A stretch of DNA of 64,000 nt, from positions 20,841,667-20,905,666 of the forward strand of contig JBBCBC010000007.1 in assembly GCA_037126765.1 (NCBI GenBank), written 5' to 3'. This document shows, piece after piece, positions 23,907 to 35,769 of the stretch (positions are counted from its first letter, which is position 1; each line of letters starts with the position of its first letter). Source of the stretch: Stenogyne calaminthoides (taxonomy: Eukaryota > Streptophyta > Magnoliopsida > Lamiales > Lamiaceae). The notes beneath the pieces were generated by a model. It ran no database searches, was not told the origin of the DNA, and worked only from the letters and a program-made list of their open reading frames with translations. A program made the translations under genes and the position numbers.

Positions 23907-24955
23907 TGTTGGTCCGGTGCAAACGAGTCTTACACGTGTATGGGGGGAATACACGTGTTCAGTGTTTTTTAAAACTTTTTCTTACTGAGGTCAGCTTGGG
24001 TCTGGTTGTCCTGATGATTTGGTCCTGAGAAGCACAAATCCCTCTAAGTCAAAGTCTAATGAGACAGTGATCTGAAGTTTGCTTTTCGAAACCTCGGATA
24101 ATCCCAACCGAAAGTCTTGAGTTTCAGAGAGATCTGAGTTGCTTGGATCGGATAACTAACTTCTTGAACCCTCGGAAGAGTAAGTTCGGTTTGGTAACTA
24201 TCTGTTCAAGCTACTTTCGGATGTCTTGAATGGTTGGCCCTTAGTTTATACTCGTTTTAAGCTTTTGCTGAAAACCTTCCTTTAATGGAATAGTGATTAG
24301 GTTGTGATTCAATTATATGCAACTTCAGTGGATTGATTCCAACTGAAATGTCAGTGAAAATATGCTTTCAAAACTCAGTGATGCAACAGATAAATCAAGC
24401 AAAACAGAAAGCAAAGAACACAGCAATTTATAGTGGTTCAGAGACTCAAGCTCCTACGTCCACTCTCTCTGATCTCTTCAGAGAAATTCACTAATCACTT
24501 CCTTGAGCTTTCTGACTACCTCTGTAGTTTACTAACTCAACTCGGCCCTGAGTTTTCTGACTACCCCTGTAGTTTACTTACTCAACCCGACCTTGAGCTT
24601 TCTGACTACCTCTGTAGTTTACTTACTCAACTCACACAAGCTTTAAGACTACCATAAGTAGCTTACTAACTTCTCCTCTAGAGCTTTCTGACTACCTCAA
24701 TGTAGTTTACTCACTCTTTACAACTCCAATCTCACCAACAATCACACTCAAACTACCTTCTAAAGGGTTTGGGGTTTCTTGGTTGGTTTCCAACTTGGAT
24801 GAGATATCCTTTACTATAAAGAACAATGCAAAGGCTAGGATATCTCGACTTTGGATATATCTTATCAAGCTAGGCTTAGTTAAATGAGCTCTCTTCAATA
24901 TAAAGCACTTGGGAAATTTTGGGTTTATCGAGTGCTTCAACTTTGCGATAATAAG
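23907..24955 (-). repeat. A2 5' LTR, U5-side part
   Basis: From TGTTGGTCCGGTGC to the A3 insertion point. It ends with ATAAG (24951-24955), the target duplicated by A3. It continues at 37828. The block 23985-24230 is scrambled relative to 11270-11510 in the partner LTR. Confidence 0.93.
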
Positions 24956-26957
24956 TGTTGGGAGATGAATTTAATAAAAGATATATGATTTTGATTAAGA
25001 TCCCAAAACCCCTAAGTATGAAATGTTCAGAATGATCTTGATAGTTGAGTCAGGATTCAGTTTTAGAGTATTTAGGATGTTATCTGCAAAATGTATAGTC
25101 AGCAAATATAGTTCAGGATAGGTTCTGAAGATTCTGAAGAAACTGAAGTTTCAGTATGAAACTGAAGTATCTGAAGACTCAGTATGAAACTGAGATACTA
25201 AAGACTCAGTAGGATACTGAGTAACTGAAGACTCAGCATGAAGATTCAGTTTATCAGTCAGTATATCTTTAAAAACTCAGAAGACTCAGAAGACCCTGAA
25301 GACTCAGAAGACTCTGAACACTCTGAAGACGCAAGACTAAAGACTGAATACTGAAGATCAAGAATACTGAAGGCACAGTAATTACTGAAGACTCAGTAAT
25401 GTACTGAATGCTCAGTATGAACCTGAATGTTCCGAGGCACTGAATATATCTATCTGAAGGATGCAATACTGAGAAGATCGCGATTCCTTAGATAAATAGA
25501 TATTTGCCAAGACATTCAAATGCAGACAAAAGGAACTAAGTCAGAAGTGTTGTTAAGGTTATATCAACTCAGAGTTTGTAACCAAAAGAGCCGTTGAAGG
25601 TGTCTACCTTTAACTGGAGACAAAAGTCAAAAAGAGGAAGACAACACTGTACCAAACTGACACTGACAGTGACAGGTCGCAGAAAAAGATGTCAGAAGTA
25701 CAAAATTTCCAGACTGCAAAAAGTGAAGACCCGCTACATGAAAGGCTATTGCCTAAAACGTGTTAGGGAGTTTCAAACCCTAAATATAGCCGTTCCTCAC
25801 ACACCATAAGAGAAAACTCAATAATCTATCTCTCCAACGGATAGTTTTCAAAAGTGACCTTGGTGTATGCCTATAAATACTGGTGACCCTCTACATTGTA
25901 AGGTTACGGGAAATTTATACGCAACTCAAGAAGCTCAAACTTATTCTTGCAAAAGTTAAAGCACTCGAAAAACCTAGAATTTCCCAAGTGCTTCTATATT
26001 GAAGAGACCTCACTATACTAAGCCTAGCTTGATAAGATTTATCCAAAGCTTAGTCGAGATATCCTAACCCTTTGCATTGTACTTCATTGTAAAGGATATC
26101 TCATCCTAGTTGGAAACCAACCGAGAAACCCCAAACCCTTGAGAAGGTAGTTGGAGTGTGTTTGTTGGTGAGAAGAGTTGTAAAGAGCTAGTAAACTACG
26201 CGGAGTATTGTAAAACTCTAGAGGAGAAGTTAGTAAGCTCTGAGGGTAGTCCTGAAAGCTTGTTTGTGTTGAGTAAGTAAACTATGAGGTAGTCGAAAAA
26301 GCTCAAGGTCGGGTTGAGTAAGTAAACCACATTGGAGTAGTCGTAAAACTCAAGGCCGAAGTTGAGTAAGTAAACCACGCGAGGTAGTCGTAAAAGCTCA
26401 AGTGATTAGTGAATTTCTCCGAGGATCGAGAGAGTGGACGTAGGAGCTTGAGTCTCCCGAACCACTATAATTCTTTGTGTTGTTTATCGCTTTCTTTATT
26501 TGTATTTTAATCGTTGCATTGACTTGATTTTGAAAGCATACTTTTCAATCGATATTCATTTGGAATCAATCCCTTTGGAGTTGCATGAAAATTGAAATCA
26601 CAGCTTAATCACTATTTCATAAAGGTAAGGTTTTTCAGCAAAGCTTAAAACGAGTATAAACTAAGGGCCAACCATTCCGCATGACTGAGTAGCTAGAACA
26701 GATAGTTACCAAACTGAACATACTCTTCTGAGGGTTCAGTAAGTTAGTTATCTGATCCAAGCTGGGATTATCTGAGGTATCTGAAAGCATTTCGGGATCA
26801 TTTGTCTCGATGAGACTTTGACTCAGAGCGATCTCAGGCTTCTCGAACCTAATCTTGAGGATTATCGACCCAAGTGACCTCGAAGAAATTTTTTAAAAAT
26901 ACTGAACACGTGTATTCCCCCATACACGTGTAAGACTCGTTTGCACCGGGACCAACA
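24956..26957 (+). repeat. A3 5' LTR
   Basis: 2,002 bp from TGTTGGGAG to ACCAACA, with TATA box at 25872-25879 and terminal hairpin near 26905-26930. The part 25080-25420 keeps its CAGT/ACTG-rich repeats, which in its partner LTR (35935-36250) appear altered. In 26200-26900 this LTR is itself altered. Confidence 0.95.
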
Positions 26958-26959
26958 AG

Positions 26960-26971
26960 TGGTATCAAAGC
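26960..26971 (+). other. A3 primer-binding site
   Basis: TGGTATCAAAGC, one mismatch from the initiator tRNA-Met complement (G to A), two bases after the LTR. Confidence 0.85.
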
Positions 26972-27090
26972 AGTGGTTCAACTTGACCACCTACTGTGTT
27001 GACCAAAGTTTTATTTTTCTAAAAATACTTGTGGTCTATCTTAACTGATCTTATTTGCTGAATTTTTTTCTTTTCAAAAGATCAGATAAA

Positions 27091-27462
27091 ATGTCTTCTA
27101 AAAAACTTCCCATGTTCTCAGTGGAGAACTATGATTTGTGGAGACTGAGAATGCAGGCTCACCTGTATTCTAAACATGAGCGTATGTGGAGAGTGGTCTC
27201 TCAAGGACCATTCCAATTTACTATGGTGAATCCAGGAGAAGCGAAGATGAGAGAATTGATCCTAGAGCAGAATTTCCTAAGTCTGATGACCAACTGACTC
27301 CTGAGGAGAGAAAGTTAGTCAATCTAGACTACATTGCAAAAGACACACTATACAGTACAATTGCTGAAGGAATGCCCAAGGTTGTAGACAAGGGAAAAAG
27401 ACCTATGGTCTCAGTAAAACTGAATGATCATGTTGGAAAGCCCAAACCTCGTGTAAAAGGCT
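27091..27462 (+). pseudogene. gag: A3 gag with large internal deletion
   Basis: ATG at 27091 (MSSKKLPMFSVENYDLW). The N-terminal quarter runs to KDTLYSTI, with a frameshift near 27232. At about 27365 the sequence then jumps to EGMPKVVDKGKRPMVSV, which in A1 lies some 1.5 kb further on (7250). The capsid body, zinc knuckle, acidic tail and coiled region are gone. A3 cannot encode Gag and would depend on another copy. Confidence 0.9.
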
Positions 27463-28461
27463 AGAAAAACCCGAAAGCAATCGGTTGGAAAAATTCTCAA
27501 TCGAAGAAACCAAGTACTTCAAAGCCTCAACATGCAGCTAAGAATGCAAACTGAAAGAAAGGATCCACACCGAACCATCGAGGAATCCTCAAAGGGATGA
27601 TGAGAAACACATATACACGTAAAACTGCTAAGGCACCCAGAGTAGTAGATGTGTATGTTGATGTTTATGGAAGACATTCTCAATGAAGAAACCAAGTCTT
27701 GATTAATCTAACCTTTAGGACCCTACACAAAAGACCGTGCTTTTTCAAAGGAAAACAAAAACTCTCGATGTATGGTATCTTGAGCGATGAGTGGATGCTC
27801 AAGACATATGATCTTGAGATTCAAGAAGATGTTCAAGAAGACTATGACTATGTTGAACAAAGAGGCCCACAGATCACTTTTGGAGATAACTCCAAGGGAT
27901 GCATCAAGGATATGGAACTTTGGAAATCGACTCAGTTCATATCCATGGTGTTTCATATGTATTCGGATTGAAGCATAATTTGCATTCAATTAGCCAATTC
28001 GTGATAAAGGTTTTAATGTTGAGTTCTCTAAGAACTTATGTTTTGTGAAAGATGATACATCGTAGAAAATATTCTTGACCGGGTACAAGAAAAGGGAATG
28101 TGTATCTTCTCGATTGGAGTTCAACTCCTAAAGATACATGTTTGGTTGCTAAAAGTTCCATGAGATACCCGATTAGTTATGGCATAAAAGAATGAGTCAC
28201 CTGAATTTTAAAACCCTGAACAAGCTTGCAAGATTAGCTCTTGTAAGAGGGTTGCCTAATGAAGTGTTCAGCAAGGAACACATTTGTGATGCGTGCTAGA
28301 AAGGAAAACAAGTTAAAGCATCATTTAAAAGCAAAGTAGAAGTTTTCTCTTGAGAGAATACTTCAGCTATTGCATATGGATCTTTTGGTCCTATAACACC
28401 CAGTGAGCATCAATGGCAGGAAATACACACTAGTAGTAGTTGATGACTACTCAAGATATAC
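27463..28461 (+). pseudogene. A3 protease to integrase N-terminus, scrambled
   Basis: Nucleotide similarity to 7416-8600 of A1 throughout, but no long frame. SGCSRHM (27790-27810) marks the protease area and KRMSHLNFKTL (near 28185) the zinc region. A TAG replaces a codon within the second cysteine pair near 28297. Dense CG-type replacements occur at 27460-28110 and 28450-28510. Confidence 0.78.
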
Positions 28462-29799
28462 TTGGGTCATATTCTTACTCAAGAAGAAAAGACTCGAGAT
28501 AAAAGTTGCGGAGAGTTCTTGAAAAGGCTCAGTATTGAGAAGAATCTGAGTGTGGTCAAAATAAGATCTGACAAGGGAACTGAATTTATTAATCATATCA
28601 TATCTGATTATTGTGCAGCAAATGGAATTTTACATGAAACATCAGCTGCAAGGACCCCTCAACAAAATGGTGTTGCTGAAAGAAGGAACAGGACTCTGAA
28701 AGAAGCTGCAAGGACAATGATTGCTGAAGCTGATATTCCTAAAAGGTTTTGGGATGAGGCTGTCAACACTGCATGCTACTCTCAAAATATATCCATGCTG
28801 ACAAAGAGTCAAGGCAAAACGCCTTATGAGCTTTGGAATGAAAGGAAGCCTCTTGTTTATTTCTTTCGTGTGTTTGGTTGCAAGTGTTTCATACACAATA
28901 ATGGTAAAGATCAGTTGAAAACATTTGATAGTAAAGCTGATGAAGGAATATTCTTAGGATATTCTGAAGTCAGTAAAGCTTTCAGAGTTTACAACTGTAG
29001 GACTCTTATTGTGGAGGAAACACCTCATGTTGTTTTTGATGAATCTACTTGTGTTCAGAAGAAACAGGAACATGATGCAAATGAATTGACTAAGAGGATC
29101 ACCAGATTAAGCCTGAAACAGAAAGATAAATCATTCACTGAACCTGAAAAGAAGAAGTCAGTCACATCCTATGATTGGAGTGACTCAGACTCAGATAAAG
29201 AAGTTCAGGATGGAACTCAGGATGGTGAGACTCAGGAAAACCAACACTCCAAAGGTGACCAATCTGAACAGACACCAGTTCAGACTCAGGTATGTGATGC
29301 CAATGAGGATGTGGTCACAGCTGAGGCAAATTCTGAATCTATCAACCAAGGGGGAACCAATGTCTCTGACAATGTTCTGAATAGAATTTCCCCTGAGGAA
29401 GATGATTCCCTTTCTCCTTTTCTGTTGTTTCCTGAATTCACTGAATTAACTGAACCTAACATTTCAAATGTTGAGGATACTACTGAAACAGGAACATCAA
29501 GAAGGAAATGGTTAGATAGTCATCCTACAAGTCAGATTGTGGGTGATCTAACTGAAGGTGTTAAGACAAAACGGTTCCATGGTGAGAGTGCACTATTCTG
29601 CTGCTTCCTATCAGAGAAAGAACCTACTGAGATTGGTGAAGCTCTACAAGATTCTCATTGGATTACTGCTATGCAAGATGAGCTGAATCAATTCTCAAGG
29701 AATAAAGAATGGGAGCTAGTAGATAGACCGAAAGGCACAATGTCATTGGAACCAAGTGGGTTTTCAAGAACAAAAGAGATGAAAACAACAACATTGTGA
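28462..29799 (+). pseudogene. A3 integrase core to RT linker
   Basis: The longest pol frame in the window. From about residue 20 it shows the second integrase motif with catalytic Asp (IRSDKGTEF), the Glu motif PQQNGVAERRN, the post-core region (KTPYELWNERKPL, EGIFLGYSEVSKAF), an acidic linker, and the beginning of the RT-associated segment (WITAMQDELNQFSRNKEWELV). A one-base change at about 29735 shifts the frame so the last 20 or so residues are wrong. The correct frame resumes and leads into RT at 29796. Confidence 0.9.
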
Positions 29800-30478
29800 G
29801 AAACAAGGCAAGGCTAGTTGCACAAGGTTATTCCCAAGAAGAAGGCTTGGATTATGATGAAACCTTTGCACCTGTTGCAAGACTAGAAGCCATCAGATTG
29901 TTTATTGCATATGCTGCCCACATGAAGTTCACGGTCTATCAAATGGATGTGAAAAGTGCATTTCTGAACGGTGTGCTTAAAGAAGAGGTTTATGTGGAAC
30001 AACCTCCTGGTTTCAAACAGAATGACCAAGTTTACAGGCTCAGAAAAGCTTTGTATGGTCTCAAGCAAGCACCCAAAGCATGGTATGATACTCTTTCTCA
30101 GTTTCTTATTGACCATGGTTTTGTCAAAGGGACTGTTGATAGAACTCTGTTCAGGATAGAGGATGGGAAAGATATCTTACTAGTTCAGATATATGTTGAT
30201 GACATCATTTTGGATCTCAAACCATCAATTTGTGTGAAAATTTTTCAACACTGATGAAAGGCAAGTTTGAGATGTCAATGATGGGAGAGATGAATTTCTT
30301 TCTAGGTCTTCAAGTGAAACAATCAAAGGAAGGAATATTCATCAACCAGGCAAAGTACACCAGAGATCTGATTGCCAAATATGGTGTACATAATTGCAAT
30401 GCAGTTAGGATTCCTATGAATACTAACTACAAGATGGATCGATTTCGAAGGCAAATCAAGAAGCCATACCGATTATAG
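29796..30478 (+). pseudogene. A3 reverse transcriptase
   Basis: RVT_2 domain with RNKARLVAQGYSQEEG at the start, TFAPVARLEAIRLF, MDVKSAFLNGVLKEEVYVEQ, LYGLKQAPKAWYDTL and the catalytic YVDD (about 30190). Just after it, single-base losses near 30212-30235 shift the frame. The following frame (30230-30478) continues with MNFFLGLQVKQSKEGIFI and AKYTRDLIAKYG. The RT core is otherwise the most complete in this window. Confidence 0.9.
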
Positions 30479-30479
30479 A

Positions 30480-31090
30480 GGAATCATTGGATCATTGCTC
30501 TATCTCTCGACAAGTAGGCGGATATAACATTTCTTTGTTGGGATATGTGCAAGATACCAAGCTAATCCTAAGGCTAGTCACATGGAGGTTGCAAAAGGAT
30601 CTTGAGGTATCTTAAGGGCACGATGAATAGAGGATTATGGTATCGGTGATGATAACCTTAAATTAGCTGGTTACTCGAGATCGATTATGGAGGTTGCAGA
30701 ATTGATGGGAAGTCCACTACGAGAACTTGTCAATTTCTAGGAAGTAAACCGATATCTTGGTTTTCAAAGAAACAAACCTCGATGTAGCAAACCAAGATCT
30801 CTTTGAAGAAATTTGAATACATGGCTGCGAGGAAGCTTCAGGTTTCGATTCTTTAGCTCGGACAACAATTAAGGGATTATAAAGTTGTAGCCAATGAAGT
30901 ACCAATATACTGTGACAATAATAGTGCCATTGCTATTTCACAAAATCCGTATTGCACACGGATGCAAGCATGTGGATATCGGACATCACTTCATCGGAGA
31001 TCATGTCGAGAAAAAGGACATAAGGATGGAGAAAATTCATAATTGATAGGCAAAAGAGGCGATATCTTGACTAAACTTTTGGCTGAATCA
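30480..31090 (+). pseudogene. A3 RNase H, scrambled
   Basis: Alignable to the A2 gene at nucleotide level (RYQANPKASHME-like start near 30545, CDNNSAIAIS near 30912-30945). Stops and indels are frequent. Replacements such as CTCAGATGCTGAT-type text by CTCGAGATCGAT (30685-30700) fall on the catalytic Asp region. Confidence 0.8.
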
Positions 31091-31781
31091 TGATTTCAGG
31101 AACTTTCAGTTGAATTGGGGATGTTAGATCCAGGTGTATAGAGTAAAATTTGAAAAATTGAAGGTTTTCAGATGCATGAAGTTTTCTCAGATTTCTACTG
31201 AGAAACTCAGGATAAAATGAAAATACTGAACTGAGTCTCAGGAAACTCAGATTTACTGAAGGTCAGTACTCAGTAGCATACTGAACCCATTCAATACTCA
31301 GTATTATACTGACATTTTATCAAGGTCAGTACTCAGTAAGACTGATAGAGGGAAATTAGTCTGAAGAAGTAATGACTCATGCGACTCATTTATTGCTTAA
31401 GTTAAACTCAGTAATCATTTGCAATAAATACAAAACACCTGAGGAATGTTTTTTTTTTGGGCGGGATCGTTTGAAATTCCGAAGAAGGTCAACAGTCATT
31501 AAATGCTCTGTTACATTTCTTGACCAATGAGGATATTTTGGCGGCTTACTTTTCGGAGATCGTCGGTTCGTATACCCGATTAATCGGAGATTAATCTCAA
31601 CCGTTGTTTTTCACCTAACCAACGCGATTCCTCACGATCTCGAAGCTATATACACCCCAATAAGCCATTCAAGCCAAAATTTTATCAAAACCCTTCGTTC
31701 CCAAATCCTCTGCAAATAAAATCCCCTTTGCCCAGAAATTTCCAAACCCTAAAATCTTCATTTCTTCAATCAATCTCTGAA
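31091..31781 (+). other. A3 spacer before ORF-X
   Basis: Non-coding, homologous to the A2 spacer. It contains TATATA at 31647-31652 and an A-rich, ATG-poor leader before ATG 31782. An upstream in-frame ATG at 31728 is not matched in A2, where the same leader contains a stop, so 31782 is preferred as the start. Confidence 0.45.
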
Positions 31782-34700
31782 ATGGCCCCAACCTTGTTCG
31801 AGAGATTAGCCGAAACCAACAAGCCATGGTACGAGTTCGTTATCTCACTCGAAAGCACAACCAACTCAAAGCCAGAAGAGGAGGCTCTGTATATGATTCG
31901 ACTGGCTAAACTCACCCATCTAGTCGCAAGCCGACCAGACCAGGAGTTTGTGAAAGAGGTAATCAAATTTATCTGTAACTTGAAGATAGATAAAGAGGAT
32001 GGTATGCATTCTTCGATTACCGTATCACATTTAGAGAATTCATCCAAATACATCGATTTTGAGAGGGATTTGTATATTGTTTCGAAAAATTTGAATGATG
32101 TTTTTGAGCTCTGTGATAGAGGAGAGGATCCTGCGATGTATATGTCTGGTAGAGAGCAGGAATATTTAGATAGGATTGTTGAGAATCCTGTGAAATTTGA
32201 GGCGACATTGCACAAGAGGCACTTAAAGCCACAATATCGTGTTTTGATGGATATTGTGAGCAAGAGTATCATGAGTCTTGCGGGGAGTTTTGAGCAAATC
32301 AGTACCCCGAAGCTCAGATTGATGGCGGCGATCGAGGCCTCACCCACCACTGACTTCAACTGGCTGAAATTTCTGATTCAGATGGTGAGTGAGCAAGCCA
32401 AGGTCTTCAAGAAGGTTGATGGGGCGATCACAATCAAAGGCAAGATTCACCATGCAACCAAAATAGCCTATATTTTGGAGATGTGCAGAGAGGAGGAGGA
32501 TATCTTTGCCAATTCGACCCCATTCCCTAAGTCCAAAATTCTCTTTAAACCCATTGTTGCAAAGAAGCAGGCCATCCGAGGGAAGAGAGAAAAGAAAGCA
32601 GAATCACCTAAAGTTGCTACTGCTGAAGAGACTCAACAAACCAGGGGGAAGGTTTTGTTGGAGGCAAAAATGGAGCAGGGTGCAAGAATGATGAAGCAGA
32701 AGAACCTTGCCCCAAAACGCAGAAGATTGGTGGTTCTCACCGATGAAGATGGCAGTGATTCTGAAGAGATTCAATCTGAGGGTCAAACCACTCAGAGTTC
32801 GCCATTGCAAGTTTTAGCTCAGGTTATCTCGAAGGCACAAGAACAAACTGAGGAGCAGGTTTTCTCTGAGGTGCTTGAGACATCTCTAAGTTCAGACAAA
32901 ATTTCTCAGGAAATTTTCAAAGGAACTCAGGCCTCAGAGATTCCTACTAAAGATGTGCCGGCTCAGACAGCAGAAGAGCCAACTCAGAGTCAATCTGAGG
33001 AGATGCTAGCTCAGGTCCCAGAACCCACTCAAATGCAAACTGAGGACTTGACTGTTCAACAATCAGAGGTTGCTGAAACTCAGGAGCAGAATATTCTTGA
33101 TGAGCTCCTGAGTGATTTACTTCTAGATCCCTCAGCAGAGGCTTCAACTGAAGCAGAGAGCCTGAGATGGAAGAAGGGCGAGGCTGAAGAAGGAGAATGG
33201 AGGAGCAAGGGGGAACGGTTCATTCTTGACCGCTACCCTGAGCTCAGCTCATATCCTGATCTGCAAGATGTCTTCTTCAGATTAAGGATGTTGTGTTCAT
33301 TCTCAATCGACTCTTCCCGAGATGCTTGATATTGCCGCATTCAGAGGGGAAGATCGGGTGGAATGAGGAGACAACCTCCCCCGATCGACTTCTTAGGTTC
33401 GTGAGAACAAAGCTCGGGATGAAAAACTCCGATTTTGATGAATGGTTCGAGAGGAAGTTGCCGAGAGGAAAGCAAATAAAAGTTGGTGCCGGAAAATGGA
33501 GACAAATCTCAAGATGGAGATGGGGACCAATAGGGAGATCTTTGAGGATCGGTCTCAGATGGAAAAGGAGACTTCATTGTCGATCAACTGAATTGGTTAA
33601 CCTCGGATCGGTTAGCACTCTTCAGTACCTTTTGGCACTATTAACAATTATGCCAAAGTTACTGAAAGTTCTATCTTTAATTCTGAATTGTCTGATAAAC
33701 AGACTGAGGCTCAGTTGGAGACTGGAGCTCAGGATGATCAAATAGCACAGAAGGTGCAGAAGGTTCCTGAGATTGATCTCACTCCCTTGGTGGAAAACCT
33801 TGAGAAGGTTGAGCCAATGATGAACAAGATTGCTCAAATGGAAGAAACATTGGCCAATCAAGCTCAGAAGATGGAGAATCTTAGTCACTCTTCAGAACTG
33901 GTGCAAATCCAAAACACTCTGACCTCACAGATGACCTCCATGGAAGATAAGCTGAATGAAAAGCTGGAGGGAGTCAAGGCTGAGCTCAGTGCTGAAATGA
34001 AACAGAGGCACCAGGAGTCAACTGCATTTCTAGAGGTGAAATTGGTAGAGAGGAATGAAGTGATGATTAAATCTGCTATTGAGGAAATGAGCTCAGTGCT
34101 CATGACCAAGATGACAGAGATGTTCAAGGAAGCACTCTCTGGCCAGTTTGCCCATATGTCTGAAGAACTTTACGCGGGCAAAGAACCACATCGGGGAGGA
34201 TGGAAGATGAGCAAGATTAGATAGCGAGGGGAGGTTATTTGTGTGAGCAAAAAGAGCGTTATCACATGGACACAGCACTCTCCAGACTTCTTCCAAATTA
34301 CGGTGCCAAGAAGGGGGAAAGACCAGGTGAGGACTTCAGGAAGTTATTGGCACGTACTTTGGAGAAGAAGGCTCAGAAAGATGCTAAATTGTACAACCTA
34401 TCCAAAGGCTTTAAAGAAGTCGAAGCTACTGAGAAGATGAAGTGCCTTTCGGTGGAGAGTTTCCATCTACACTCAAGTTTCTAAGCAAACCATGCTTGAG
34501 GTTGCAAGAGAGAAACTGAGTGCTAGGACTAAGGTTGGAACAAGCCAGGCTGGTGCTGAATTGCCTATGAAGAGGAAAGCCTTGGGCGTTGTTCAACCTG
34601 AAAGCAAGCGTGCAAAGGCTTCTAAGCCAATCCATAGAAAGTTGATTCTGGATGATGAAGGTACTGAAGAATCTGAGTCTCAACCTCAGAAGAAAGTCTT

Positions 34701-35298
34701 CAATACGAGGAATGCTCTGAAGACACTCCAAGTAGAACAAGCTAAGAAAGTTGCCGCTTCAGTCTCAGGCGTGCCTATGATAAGAAAGAAGACTGAAGAG
34801 GAGCTGAAACGAAGGAGTGGATTCAAGAAGCTTGCGAGCAAAAGGAGAGAGACATCAAAAGCACTGAAGTGGCCCCACGTTGATAAATGGATGCCCATCA
34901 AACTCAACGATATGTGGGAAGAGGTCAAGAGAACCTTCTGGTTCTATTATGATGTGCTCAGGGAGTGGAGAGGGGAAAGCTCAGATCAAAATGAAGCATT
35001 CATTGAATATCTCCTTACCTTCTATCCAAAATATCTCCAAAGCTGGATTAACCTTGCGGATGAAGGAGAGGTGCAGATAGTAGCCCCCGGTCCATATTCC
35101 TATCCTCCTCCAAGACTTGGTAATGGCTTGGTGAATGAAAAGGCTATTACTCAAGAAATTGCTCAGTATGCTGGTCAGTTGGGTTTAACAGGGAACAGTC
35201 CGGATATCATCAAGGAGAGAAATGAACTGAAGAAGAGATTTTTCGGAATGTTCGACCTGGAGGTGCCCACTGATGAAATTGAAGAAATAGCAAACTGA
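31782..35298 (+). pseudogene. ORF-X of A3
   Basis: Second copy of the unrecognised 3' ORF. It starts MAPTLFERLAETNKPWYEF and is open for about 515 codons to 33329. It covers the N-terminal domain (RVLMDIVSKSIMSLAGSFEQ, ILEMCREEEDIFANS), the basic stretch and the Gln/Thr-rich repeats. From 33290 to 33690 it is scrambled. It then resumes with the coiled coil (33688-34224) and, after another break, the basic region KRAKASKPIHRKL and the C-terminal domain (34492-35298: WPHVDKWMPIKLND, FWFYYDVLREWRGES, GPYSYPPPRLGNG) ending VPTDEIEEIAN. The conserved ends in two copies show that start and stop are real. No catalytic motif is recognised. The coiled coil suggests multimerisation, which is inference. 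Confidence 0.87.
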
Positions 35299-35755
35299 AG
35301 AGCAAGAAAACTGAAGAGCCAAAATCTGAAGACTGAAGACTGAAGACTCAGAAGATTCTGTAATCTTTTAATTTTTTGTCTTTTTGATTTTGCTGATAAA
35401 CTCATTGTAATCTGTAACTCAAACCAATCATCAATGAACATTTATCATTATGCTCAAAAGATAATATCTCATTATCTTATTTACATGTCTTTATATTTTA
35501 TATGCCTGATATGAATGTCTCTGAATTAATTGTTTATGGGAAAATTGTTTAAGTATTTAGTAATGAACTATTAAGAAGATTCATTACTGAAGAAATTATT
35601 GAATGATTAATTGTTGGGAGACCCTCTGAAATTGTTGGGAAACTCATCATTGAAGGGGGAAGATTGTTGAAAAGTGTTAACCAATCTTGTAATAGGATAA
35701 ACTGAAACCTGAGTATAGGTCATATGTTTGTAACAAGATAGGTTTTGGCATCATC
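35299..35755 (+). other. A3 3' untranslated region
   Basis: AT-rich stretch between ORF-X and the polypurine tract with no gene, homologous to 13270-13734 of A2. It includes repeats of ATTGTTGGGA-like text but no further element ends. Confidence 0.6.
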
Positions 35756-35769
35756 AATAAGGGGGAAAT
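35756..35769 (+). other. A3 polypurine tract
   Basis: AATAAGGGGGAAAT immediately before the 3' LTR start. It is the plus-strand primer site and has the same core as in A2. Confidence 0.87.
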
